From Bacteroidota bacterium (GTDB lineage Bacteria > Bacteroidota > Bacteroidia > Bacteroidales > JADFUO01), in contig JAUWSB010000003.1 of NCBI GenBank assembly GCA_030610255.1, positions 1 to 33,771 of the forward strand: a DNA stretch of 33,771 nucleotides, written 5' to 3'. Under the pieces are notes generated by a model. That model was given only the letters and a program-made list of their open reading frames with translations. It had not been told where the DNA came from and did not search any database. The translations under genes and the position numbers were made by a program. Positions 18,990 to 27,521 of this stretch are shown in pieces. Position 1 is the stretch's first letter, and each line of letters begins with the position of its first letter.

Positions 18990-19718
18990 TTAATTTTTAG
19001 CTTGTAATTTTACTCTGGTTGAATTGACCGGAGGTTCAAATTCAAATAACAAATCAGGTAACTCCGGGTTTACTTTCCAATTTGAAAAGACGGCTTCATA
19101 ATAATTGCCATCTTCAATTTGTGAAGCAATAATTATTTTGTGAGGTAAATTGGAAATTTTCTCTATCCATATTTGTAGAACTTTATCTTTGTTTGATGCT
19201 TCAAGAGCAATACAATCAATGTCATCAATTTTCACTTTGCCTAAATAGTAAACCTGGTCGTAATTCTCTATGATATCATCCGTTAAGCTCGGATAGAAAA
19301 AATCGGCTGCCGGAAAATCAATTTCATATTTACCATGTAAAAAATCTATTGCTGCAATGATGTTTTCAGGGGCAGCAACCGTATCATAAACATTTTTGTC
19401 GTACGAGAAATACGCAAAACTACTACCATTATACCAAAAACCTCTAAGTCCTTTTGTTCCATTTGAATGGACATACATTTTATCGGGCCCGCGCATATAA
19501 ACATCATGTTCGTTACTAAATTCCAAATCGTTACTTTCTGATACAATCGTATTTAATGTGTAGCTACACGAATTCAAGTCTCCGATAGTTTCACTTAAAT
19601 TATCAAGACATTCTATAGCCCGTTCATCATATTTTCCGGTATCTTTATCTGCGGTAGATATACAAGACACGAAAAACAGAGCCGGAGCAATGAAATAAAT
19701 AAGAACTTTTTTGATCAT
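18990..19718 (-). CDS. DUF2092-like predicted periplasmic lipoprotein
   Basis: 242 aa; lipobox (VSC); 'RAIECLDNLSETIGDLNSCSYTLNTIVSESND', 'GPDKMYVHSNGTKGLRGFWYNGSSFAYFSYDKNVYDTVAAPENIIAAIDFL'. Confidence 0.65.
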   Translation of the reverse strand: MIKKVLIYFIAPALFFVSCISTADKDTGKYDERAIECLDNLSETIGDLNSCSYTLNTIVSESNDLEFSNEHDVYMRGPDKMYVHSNGTKGLRGFWYNGSSFAYFSYDKNVYDTVAAPENIIAAIDFLHGKYEIDFPAADFFYPSLTDDIIENYDQVYYLGKVKIDDIDCIALEASNKDKVLQIWIEKISNLPHKIIIASQIEDGNYYEAVFSNWKVNPELPDLLFEFEPPVNSTRVKLQAKN

Positions 19719-19809
19719 TTTATATGTTTTTAATTTTTATTAATGAATAATTTAAAATACAAAACTAACAAAAAAGTTAAGTTTATTAAGAAAATGAATT
19801 AATTTGGCT

Positions 19810-20315
19810 AAATAATATTTTGATGTGCTGGGGAATGAAATAAAAATTATGTATTGTACCATAAACCTAAAATAAAACATTTCTTTGTATGAAAATTGAA
19901 TATAATAACCTTTATACCCATTTTGTTTTCACAACATTATCAACAAAACTTAGGAAAAAATAAGGTAATATTTATATTGAGCGAAGCCGAAATAAGGTTT
20001 TATGTAAGTAGTAAAACATGATGACCGACTCTCACAAACCTTACGACACGAAGTTAGTCCGTATGGATAACCTTATTTTAGTGAGAAGAGTAGAGTAGAA
20101 ATTTCTGAATAGTGTGGATAAAAATTAAGTGTAACTAATCAGAGGTCATTTAGCAATAAATTTAATGAGTCTAATACATTTTGATTATTTTAAAGAATGG
20201 CATCGGCAACTGACCTGAATACTGCAAAGTCAAAAAAGTTTCATAAAGAAGATACAGTTTGCTCAAAAATATAATGAAATATATTTTCATTCCCCAGCAC
20301 ATCAAAATATTATTT
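19810..20315. repeat. Approximately 506-bp non-coding element bounded by 31-bp perfect terminal inverted repeats
   Basis: Left 19810-19840 aaataatattttgatgtgctggggaatgaaa; right 20285-20315 tttcattccccagcacatcaaaatattattt is its exact reverse complement. No substantial ORF between. Confidence 0.85.
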
Positions 20316-20406
20316 TACCATTAATTTTGTATTTGCTAAATTGAATGCTTCATTATTCCCGGTTAACTGTAATGCAGTAGCAACTAATTCCCGCTCTTTT
20401 ATAAAT

Positions 20407-20466
20407 GTTATACGTTATATGTTTTTTACTTTATAATCGAATAACTTATAACAAATAACGTATAAC
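20407..20466. repeat. Imperfect inverted repeat downstream of hcp (gttatacgttat ... ataacgtataac)
   Basis: 12-nt complementary arms at 20407-20418 and 20455-20466, just 3' of the hcp stop. Confidence 0.6.
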
Positions 20467-20477
20467 ATATAACATTT

Positions 20478-22112
20478 TTATAAACCCATAAACATTTTAA
20501 TATCATCTTCAACTTCACCAATACCGGCTATACCGAATTTATCAATCAAAACTTTTGCTACATTCGGTGATAAAAATGCAGGCAACGTTGGTCCGAGATG
20601 AATATTTTTTACACCAAGATAAAGCAAAGCTAATAAAACAGTTACTGCTTTTTGTTCGTACCACGCGATATTGTAAGCAATCGGTAAATCATTAATATCA
20701 TTAAGCTCAAATACTTCTTTAAGTTTAAGAGCAATAACTGCCAATGAATAAGAATCATTGCATTGTCCTGCATCAAGCACTCTTGGAATTCCATTTATAT
20801 TTCCAAGATTAAGTTTATTGTATCGAAATTTTGCACAACCGGCTGTAAGAATAACCGTATCTTTCGGAAGTTTCTCGGCAAACTCGCTATAATAATTTCT
20901 TGTTTTATGACGACCATCGCAACCTGCCATTACAAAGAATTTTTTAATTGCTCCCGATTTAACTGCATCTACAATTTTATCAGCCAATTGCATAACCTGA
21001 TTGTGAGCAAACCCGCCGATGATTTTTCCTGTTTCAATTTCTACCGGAGCTTCACATTTTTTAGCATGTTCGATAATTTGAGAAAAATCTTTTGCTTTAC
21101 CTTCTTCCCTGTCGGGGATGTGAGTAACACCTTCAAATCCCACGGAACCGGTTGTGTAAACACGGGCTTTATAAGATTCTTTTGGCGGAACAAGACAATT
21201 GGTTGTCATTAAAATCGGCCCGTTGAAAGAATCAAATTCCTTATTTTGCTGCCACCAGGCATTACCGTAGTTTCCAACAAAGTGCTTGTATTTTTTTAAA
21301 GCCGGATAATAATTTGCAGGTAACATTTCCCCGTGAGTATAAACATCAACACCTGTTCCTTCGGTTTGTTTCAGGAGTTCTTCCATATCTTTCAGGTCGT
21401 GTCCGCTGATAAGAATTCCGGGCTTTTTTCCAACACCGATATTTACTTCTGAAATTTCAGGATTACCGTAAGATTCTGTATTTGCTTTGTCTAACAGCGC
21501 CATTGTATCAACAGAATATTTTCCACATTCCAGAACAAGTGCAACAAGTTCATCAACAGAAAGATTGTCGTTTAGAGTTGATGACAAGGCTTTTTTTATG
21601 AATTTATGGATACTCTTATCATTGTATCCGAGAGCCATAGCATGATGAAGATATGCAGCCAAACCTTTCAGTCCGTAAATCAATAATTCTCTTAATGAAC
21701 GTACATCTTCATTTTCTGTAGAAAGAACACCGATTATTTCGGCTTTTTTCTCAAATTCTTCAATTGTGCCGGCTGTCCAGTTTCCTGCATCATGTAATTT
21801 GCAAGCACATTCAGGGTCTTTACATTGAGATTTTACTCTGTCTCTCAACTCCAGACCTTTTTTAATTTTTTCAGCAATTACATATTTGTCAAAATTAACA
21901 TTGGTTATTGATGTAAAAAGAGCATCAACAACAAAATCATTAACTTCGGCATCTTCAATTTCAGCATTTTCGCAACAGATTGAAATACCTTTTGAAGTGT
22001 AAATTAATAAATCAAGCAGATTTGAAACATCTTCGCTTTTGCCGCAAACACCTTTTATTGTACAGCCGGTTCCTTTGGCTGTTTCCTGGCATTGATAACA
22101 AAACATACTCAT
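20478..22112 (-). CDS. hcp: Hybrid cluster protein / hydroxylamine reductase
   Basis: 544 aa; '[23 protein letters not shown]' N-terminal Cys motif; '[39 protein letters not shown]', '[11 protein letters not shown]', '[10 protein letters not shown]', '[18 protein letters not shown]'. Confidence 0.97.
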   Translation of the reverse strand: MSMFCYQCQETAKGTGCTIKGVCGKSEDVSNLLDLLIYTSKGISICCENAEIEDAEVNDFVVDALFTSITNVNFDKYVIAEKIKKGLELRDRVKSQCKDPECACKLHDAGNWTAGTIEEFEKKAEIIGVLSTENEDVRSLRELLIYGLKGLAAYLHHAMALGYNDKSIHKFIKKALSSTLNDNLSVDELVALVLECGKYSVDTMALLDKANTESYGNPEISEVNIGVGKKPGILISGHDLKDMEELLKQTEGTGVDVYTHGEMLPANYYPALKKYKHFVGNYGNAWWQQNKEFDSFNGPILMTTNCLVPPKESYKARVYTTGSVGFEGVTHIPDREEGKAKDFSQIIEHAKKCEAPVEIETGKIIGGFAHNQVMQLADKIVDAVKSGAIKKFFVMAGCDGRHKTRNYYSEFAEKLPKDTVILTAGCAKFRYNKLNLGNINGIPRVLDAGQCNDSYSLAVIALKLKEVFELNDINDLPIAYNIAWYEQKAVTVLLALLYLGVKNIHLGPTLPAFLSPNVAKVLIDKFGIAGIGEVEDDIKMFMGL

Positions 22113-22173
22113 AATTTTATTTTTTTATTAGTTTATATTTATTGAAATTTATAAATTTTTGATTAAATTTTAT

Positions 22174-22412
22174 GGCATTTTTCATAAGTATAAAAAGGTA
22201 ATTTACACTTTTACAATTTAAGAAAAACCTTATTTTTATTCCTTTAACCTTAGTAAAAAAATAAATAAACTCCTCCTCGAAACCTTATTACCTTATTTTC
22301 ACTCATTTAATAAGGTTTAAATCAAGAATTAATTTTATCTGTTACTAAGGTTAAAAAATTTAAAAATAAGGTTTTCATACAAAAAAGTGTAAACTAAGAA
22401 ATGAAAAATGCC
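22174..22412. repeat. 239-bp long imperfect inverted repeat between hcp and the Fe-S protein gene
   Basis: Left 22174-22255 and right 22342-22412 share (after reverse complement) ggcatttttcat, tttacactttt, aaaaccttattttta and ttaaccttagtaa in order; nested inverted repeat aaaccttatta / taataaggttt in the loop. Confidence 0.8.
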
Positions 22413-22459
22413 AGCTTTATTTTCCAAGCCTCAGCCTCAGCCTTTTCCTTAGCCTTTCT

Positions 22460-23383
22460 TCATATCCATTCTTCTGATATAACTTCTCCTTTAATTCCTA
22501 TTATCATAGCTTTAACCGGTACTTTTCTTTTTGCTTGTGAAGTTGCGGTTTTAACAATTTGTAATAATCCACTGCAACAAGGTACTTCCATCATCATCAC
22601 TGTTATAGTGTTAATTTTTGCATCGTCAATCAGACTTATTATTTTGGCTATATAAGTTTCAATACCGGAATCAAGTTTCGGACAAGCAATTATCAGAGTT
22701 TTTCCCTTCAAGTAATTTTGGTGAAAATCACCCATTGAAAAAGCAACACAATCGGCTGCAAGCAGCAAATCGGAATTTTTAAAATACGAAGTTGCGGGAT
22801 TAATTAAGTGCATTTGAACAGGCCAATGCCTTAGCTCTGATGCAAATATCGGCTGTTCCGTTTTAGGTAAAGCTGCCTTATTCATTTGTTCGATATTAAT
22901 ATTAAAATCAATCGGCATCGAACCCGGACACCCACCGCTACAAGCACTTTCTTCAACCATATTTTCTTCTTTTTTAATTAAATTTTCAGGTTTAATATTA
23001 TTATGAACGTAATACTTCACATTATCGGGATCAAATTCCAATGAATTTCTATTTTGTTCAAGGTACTGGACACCTAGTTGAAGAAATTCCATTTCGTTAT
23101 GCTCTTTTAAATGTTGTAAATGAGCAATTACTACATTCCTGCCCTTTTTAACCATTTCCTTTATTACAGCAATTTCATCATAAGGCTCAGCTTCTCGTTG
23201 TTCAATTGTTATTGCTCCTTGTGGGCAATGTCCGATACAAGCGCCAAGACCATCACACATCAAATCACTTATTAGCCTTGCTTTTTCATCAATTATTTGC
23301 AAAGCTCCTTCGTGACAATTCGGGATACACAGCCCACAACCGTCACATAATTCTTCGTCAATTTTTATAATATCTCGCTTCAT
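22460..23383 (-). CDS. 4Fe-4S binding protein commonly associated with hcp
   Basis: 307 aa; 'CDGCGLCIPNCHEGAL' and degenerate second 'CDGLGACIGHCPQGAI' Fe-S motifs; 'ESACSGGCPGS'. Confidence 0.85.
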   Translation of the reverse strand: MKRDIIKIDEELCDGCGLCIPNCHEGALQIIDEKARLISDLMCDGLGACIGHCPQGAITIEQREAEPYDEIAVIKEMVKKGRNVVIAHLQHLKEHNEMEFLQLGVQYLEQNRNSLEFDPDNVKYYVHNNIKPENLIKKEENMVEESACSGGCPGSMPIDFNINIEQMNKAALPKTEQPIFASELRHWPVQMHLINPATSYFKNSDLLLAADCVAFSMGDFHQNYLKGKTLIIACPKLDSGIETYIAKIISLIDDAKINTITVMMMEVPCCSGLLQIVKTATSQAKRKVPVKAMIIGIKGEVISEEWI

Positions 23384-23409
23384 GCCAAATAGATTTTGAA
23401 TTTATTTGT

Positions 23410-23417
23410 CAAAAATA
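23410..23417 (-). promoter_or_regulatory. Candidate -7 box (TATTTTTG) for the Fe-S protein/hcp transcription unit
   Basis: Matches TAnnTTTG on the minus strand; 36.5 nt from the centre of the palindrome at 23438-23455. Confidence 0.5.
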
Positions 23418-23437
23418 CAATACTGCGAAATACAATA

Positions 23438-23455
23438 TTGTAACCTATGTTACAA
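23438..23455. promoter_or_regulatory. Crp/Fnr-type operator palindrome TTGTAAC-CTAT-GTTACAA
   Basis: Perfect 7+4+7 palindrome upstream of the start at 23383; near-identical palindrome at 25868-25885 next to the Crp/Fnr gene. Confidence 0.8.
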
Positions 23456-23664
23456 ACCCGATTTTTATTTTAACTTTATTGAAAAAGATTGGAAATCAAT
23501 ACTAAAAGAATATGGTTTTGATAATTTTAAGGAAACCTTTTATTTTAAAAAATATGTCAGATTACTTAAAGCGGTAAAACACTCTGATTATTAAAAAAAT
23601 AACCGCCAAGAACGCTAAAATTCGCAAAAAGAAATTTTCTTAGTTTATTCAAATCAAACGTTTA

Positions 23665-23785
23665 ATGTTACTAATCAGTTTATTAATTAATCCCGATAGC
23701 GATGAACGAGCGTATTGGGGTGAAAAGGCTAAAGGCTAAAGTGAAAAGGCTAAACCCTTATTCCCTTATTTCCCCTATTTCCCAC
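23665..23785. repeat. Shorter copy of the composite intergenic repeat of 13631-13925
   Basis: 'gttactaatcagtttattaattaatcccgatagc...gtgaaaaggctaaaggctaaagtgaaaaggctaaacccttattcccttatttcccctatttccc'. Confidence 0.8.
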
Positions 23786-23833
23786 ACAATTCAATAATAA
23801 TATTTGCGCATTCTGCGGTTTATTTATTTTACT

Positions 23834-25540
23834 TTAGTATAGAAATAATCCTTTCATTTTCTCTTCATCAAATGCTGCTTTTTTGTCAACTATTTTGATA
23901 TATCTTGCAAGTTCGTCCATAATATCTTTTGTCGGAACATGCTCAAAATTTGCTCTGTTTAAAAATAACTCAACTGCTTTGGGCGATTGTCTGAGAATAT
24001 CATACGACATCATTGCTGCTTCTTTTTTATTGTTATTAACCCAATCAATTGCTTTTTTTAATTCACTGATAAATAAATTAGCAATATCAGGATGATTTTT
24101 CAAGAAATCATTTTTAAATATTAAACCGGCATTTGGTAATCGTGTATTTTTCTCATCTATTTGATTCCAAAGTTTTCTGTATGAAAGCGATTCGTGAGCA
24201 GAGGTTCCTGCATTATAAAGAGCAAAACTTGCTTCCGGTTCTCTTAGTAGCACAGTATCGGCTTTACCGCTGATAAAATCGTTTTTAATTTTATCCGGTC
24301 TGCCAAAAGGTTTGTCGTAATGAAAATCAAAATCATCGGGATTATATCCCAATTCTTTCATAATATATTTAGTTACAGCAGTTGGAGGTGCTTCTTTGAA
24401 TAAAGGAGTTTGTATAGTATGACCTTTGATATCTTTAAAGTTGTTAGCTTTATATCCATTTGTAAGCAAATAAAAATTATCCCAGATATCAACAGATACC
24501 ATTTTTATATCAGCACCAACGGCGTAAAGTTTTGTGGCAGCAGCAACAGCAGAAAAGGTAATATCGGCTTTCTTATTAACTATCCATGCCATGTGTTTCT
24601 CTGTTTCTTCCCAAACCTTTAATTCTTTAATGTCAATTTTACTCATCAGCTCGTCCGATTGCAACATTCTCATAATAATCGGATAAGTAATTGGTGTTGC
24701 GGATTGAATAACGAGAGGTATTTTATCTCCTGTAATTTTGATATTATTTTTTGTCGATATTTTATAGAAATAAATTCTGAAATTGTTATTTTCCTTATCC
24801 TCTTCAGTATAATCTTCAAATCCCATTTGGTTGAGCATATTAATAAGAGGCATTGGCTGAAACACTTGTATAAGCACAAAACCTTGTCCGGGTTTAATTG
24901 ATTGGGCATTTTTCATAATTAACTCAAAAGGGTCTTCCGGCATTCCTATAACATTCAATTCGGGAAAGCGGTCCAATTGTTTTTTCCAATCAATTTCAGG
25001 ATTAATTCCTAAATCGTTTTCTGAAGGTAAAATTGTAAGATGAAATTCGTTATCGTTAATTTTTTCGGAATAATATTTATCACCTTTTTCTTCAAACATG
25101 CGTTTTAATGGAAGAGGGTCGAAACTGTTTATAACTGTTAATGCCTGAGCCGGTTTTAATTGTTTTAGTTTTTCAATAATTTTAGGAAAAAAATATCCTT
25201 CTTCATCTCTCACATCATAAATAACAAATTGCTTGATTTCATCGTACCATCCGGGTTTTGTTTCTTGTTGCAAACCATTAGTTTCCTTGATACATTCCGG
25301 GAATATTTTTTCAAGATTTTCTTCTTCGCCAATTGCAGTGTTTACAGTGTGTAATAAGTCGCAAATAGATATTTTTCCGATTTTGGCAACATCATTAAAA
25401 GTAGCCCATCTTGCTACAGTATTAAAGATTAATTTGTTATTAAGCTTTTTAAATTTTGATGAATAACTTATTAATACATCTTTTAGCTCAGGATGTTTTT
25501 CCAAAGCAATTTTTATTTTTGTATCTCCTTTAATTATCAT
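23834..25540 (-). CDS. DUF1858 - DUF2249 - DUF2249 - NMT1/SsuA-like substrate-binding domain fusion, predicted cytoplasmic
   Basis: 568 aa. N-terminus 'MIIKGDTKIKIALEKHPELKDVLISYSSKFKKLNN' (DUF1858-like) without signal peptide; DUF2249-like 'VIYDVRDEEGYFFPKIIEKLKQLKPAQALTVINSFDPLPLKRMFEEKG' and 'GMPEDPFELIMKNAQSIKPGQGFVLIQVFQPMPLINMLNQMGF'; C-terminal 'IPLVIQSATPITYPIIMRMLQ...KADITFSAVAAATKLYAVGADIKMVSVDIWDNFYLLTNG' (NMT1-like). Confidence 0.75.
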   Translation of the reverse strand: MIIKGDTKIKIALEKHPELKDVLISYSSKFKKLNNKLIFNTVARWATFNDVAKIGKISICDLLHTVNTAIGEEENLEKIFPECIKETNGLQQETKPGWYDEIKQFVIYDVRDEEGYFFPKIIEKLKQLKPAQALTVINSFDPLPLKRMFEEKGDKYYSEKINDNEFHLTILPSENDLGINPEIDWKKQLDRFPELNVIGMPEDPFELIMKNAQSIKPGQGFVLIQVFQPMPLINMLNQMGFEDYTEEDKENNNFRIYFYKISTKNNIKITGDKIPLVIQSATPITYPIIMRMLQSDELMSKIDIKELKVWEETEKHMAWIVNKKADITFSAVAAATKLYAVGADIKMVSVDIWDNFYLLTNGYKANNFKDIKGHTIQTPLFKEAPPTAVTKYIMKELGYNPDDFDFHYDKPFGRPDKIKNDFISGKADTVLLREPEASFALYNAGTSAHESLSYRKLWNQIDEKNTRLPNAGLIFKNDFLKNHPDIANLFISELKKAIDWVNNNKKEAAMMSYDILRQSPKAVELFLNRANFEHVPTKDIMDELARYIKIVDKKAAFDEEKMKGLFLY

Positions 25541-25574
25541 TACTTTTTTTATTTAAATTTTAACTATTATAGTT

Positions 25575-25614
25575 CTGTCTTCCGTCTTCCGTTTGCCGAT
25601 TGCCAACTGCCGAC
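25575..25614. repeat. Short copy of the TGCCGACT/CTTCCGTCTTCCG intergenic repeat type
   Basis: 'tgtcttccgtcttccgtttgccgattgccaactgccgact'. Confidence 0.6.
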
Positions 25615-25803
25615 TTATTCGTGAGATATTGCCTCAACCGGGCAGGATTCTTCACCTTCAAGGGCGCTTTCTTCAAGTTCTGCCGGTATAATGTCCTTAA
25701 TAACATGAGCTTTATCATCGTCTCTCATTTCAAATACTTCAGGGCAAACGCCTTCACATGCCCCGCAACCTATACATAATTCCTGATCTACTATAAATTT
25801 CAT
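25615..25803 (-). CDS. Small ferredoxin (4Fe-4S)
   Basis: 62 aa; 'CIGCGACEGVCPEVFEM...EESCPVEAI'. Confidence 0.9.
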   Translation of the reverse strand: MKFIVDQELCIGCGACEGVCPEVFEMRDDDKAHVIKDIIPAELEESALEGEESCPVEAISHE

Positions 25804-25839
25804 GATTATTCAATTTTAATTTAATACTAATTTTTTATG

Positions 25840-25847
25840 CAAAATTA
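25840..25847 (-). promoter_or_regulatory. Candidate -7 box (TAATTTTG) for the ferredoxin/DUF1858 fusion operon
   Basis: TAnnTTTG on the minus strand; 36.5 nt from the palindrome centre at 25876.5, the same spacing as at 23410/23446.5. Confidence 0.5.
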
Positions 25848-25867
25848 TTATGATGTCACCATTAAAA

Positions 25868-25885
25868 ATGTAACATAAGTTACAA
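25868..25885. promoter_or_regulatory. Crp/Fnr-type operator palindrome ATGTAAC-ATAA-GTTACAA in divergent promoter
   Basis: TGTAAC-ATAA-GTTACA is a perfect palindrome between the divergent ferredoxin and crp/fnr genes. Confidence 0.8.
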
Positions 25886-25901
25886 ATAAGCAATTATTTT
25901 G

Positions 25902-25909
25902 TAGTTTTG
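25902..25909 (+). promoter_or_regulatory. Candidate -7 box (TAGTTTTG) for the Crp/Fnr gene
   Basis: TAnnTTTG, 22 nt upstream of the ATG at 25932. Confidence 0.45.
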
Positions 25910-25931
25910 AAGAAAATTAATATTTAATAAT

Positions 25932-26603
25932 ATGTATTCAAAAATCTCAGAAACACCAATCTTTAAAGGAATAAATCCGGGCGAAGTTGTACATATTTTA
26001 AATTTAGTACATCATCAAATAAAGACTTATGATCCTGAAACAATTATTGCATACAGCGGTGATGAATGTATAAATTTATATATTTTAATAGAAGGGAGCG
26101 TAAGGGGCGAAGTTGTTGATCTTAAAGGGAAGGTCATAAAAATTGAAGATATTAATGCCCCTGATACTTTTGCAGAAGCATTTTTGTTTGCTGATGAAAA
26201 TAACTTGCTTGTAAACATTGTAACAAACATAAAAACTAAAATTTTAATTATATATAAAGATGATTTATTACAATTATTCAAATCGAATAAAAAAATATTA
26301 GAAAATTATTTGAATATTACTTCAAACAGATTTGTCCTTGTAACAAAGAAATTAAAATTTTTATCTTTAAAAACCATTAAAGGAAAACTGGCAAACTACA
26401 TTTTAGGTTTAGAAAGAAAAAATAAAGGAAAACAGCACTTTTTAATTGACAAAACCCAGGAACAACTGGCAGAATATTTTGGAGTTACCCGTCCGTCATT
26501 GGCAAGGGCTCTTGGCGAAATGAAAGATGAAGGTTTGATAGAAATTAAAAGGAAAGAAATTAAAATCCTTGATAGAAATAATTTGGTTCGAATGTTAAAA
26601 TAA
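25932..26603 (+). CDS. Crp/Fnr family transcriptional regulator (candidate nitrosative-stress regulator)
   Basis: 223 aa; cNMP-binding-like N-terminus; C-terminal HTH 'DKTQEQLAEYFGVTRPSLARALGEMKDEGLIEIKRKEIKILD'. Confidence 0.9.
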   Translation: MYSKISETPIFKGINPGEVVHILNLVHHQIKTYDPETIIAYSGDECINLYILIEGSVRGEVVDLKGKVIKIEDINAPDTFAEAFLFADENNLLVNIVTNIKTKILIIYKDDLLQLFKSNKKILENYLNITSNRFVLVTKKLKFLSLKTIKGKLANYILGLERKNKGKQHFLIDKTQEQLAEYFGVTRPSLARALGEMKDEGLIEIKRKEIKILDRNNLVRMLK

Positions 26604-26639
26604 TTTTTATTTTATTTTCAAGTCTTTAATCTTATTTTA

Positions 26640-27416
26640 TTATCCTGCGCCATCAAGCCATACTTTAATTGGAAATACTTTATCCCTGCTTACTATGATT
26701 TCCTTATCAAAATCCCAGTTTAAAATGATTCTTAACCGGCTGTTTGAATAAACTATTACATCTTTGATGGCATTAATATTAATAATAAACGACCTGTTAG
26801 GTCTGAAAAACATTACCGGGTCTAAGCATGATTCCAGTTCTTCCAGCCTGAAATCAACAATATATTTATTTTGCTTGTTTGTTAGCAGGTAAACTGTTCT
26901 TCCTTCTGCATAAAAAAGGGAAATGTTTTCTGTTTTAACTGATTTGATATGGTCACCGACCTTTATCATGAATCGGGTCTTATAGGACTTGTTAAGTTGA
27001 AGCAAAGCTTTGCCAAGTTCCTCGTATTCCAATCGCTGCCTGTTAAAAGGAAGGTTTTCCCTGAGGCTTTTGATTTTTTCCATGCTACGGTAAAAATCAT
27101 CATAAGATAGTGGCTTTAACAGGTAATCAATACTATTAACTTTAAAAGCCCGGATAGCATATTCGTTATAGGCTGTGATAAAAATTACAGGTGTATTAAT
27201 ATCGATTTTGTCAAAAACCTCGAAACTAAGCCCATCCGTTAGCTGGATGTCCATAAACATCAGATCTGGATGATTCTCGGGAATATTAAGGAATTCAACT
27301 GTTTTTTCAATAGTACCGAACTTGCCTGAAATCTCAATCTCCGGATCATAATTTTTTATCATCTGTTCAAGCTTGTCAGCAGCCGGTTTTTCATCTTCAA
27401 CAATAATAACTTTCAT
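26640..27416 (-). CDS. LytTR family response regulator
   Basis: 258 aa; REC 'VIIVEDEKPAADKLEQMI...LMFMDIQLTDG...PVIFITAYNEYAIRAFKVNSIDYLLKPL'; LytTR 'RFMIKVGDHIKSVKTENISLFYAEGRTVYLLT...FFRPNRSFIININAI'. Confidence 0.95.
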   Translation of the reverse strand: MKVIIVEDEKPAADKLEQMIKNYDPEIEISGKFGTIEKTVEFLNIPENHPDLMFMDIQLTDGLSFEVFDKIDINTPVIFITAYNEYAIRAFKVNSIDYLLKPLSYDDFYRSMEKIKSLRENLPFNRQRLEYEELGKALLQLNKSYKTRFMIKVGDHIKSVKTENISLFYAEGRTVYLLTNKQNKYIVDFRLEELESCLDPVMFFRPNRSFIININAIKDVIVYSNSRLRIILNWDFDKEIIVSRDKVFPIKVWLDGAG

Positions 27417-27521
27417 GTTTTAATGGATTAGAGTTTTCAAACTAATAACTGTTTTTTTATCTTTACTTCTCAACCTCACGACCGAAGGAAGTCCGTATGG
27501 AGCCTTTACCTTAAAATTCAA

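Noticed and set aside
20763-21212. 149-aa + strand ORF
   Set aside because: Antisense inside hcp, which is unambiguous.
22401-22655. 84-aa + strand ORF
   Set aside because: Starts in the inverted repeat and runs antisense to the Fe-S protein gene.
23406-23594. 62-aa + strand ORF MSKIQYCEIQYCNLC...
   Set aside because: Overlaps the operator palindrome and -7 box of the divergent Fe-S gene; no recognisable homology or initiation signal. Could be reconsidered with transcript data.
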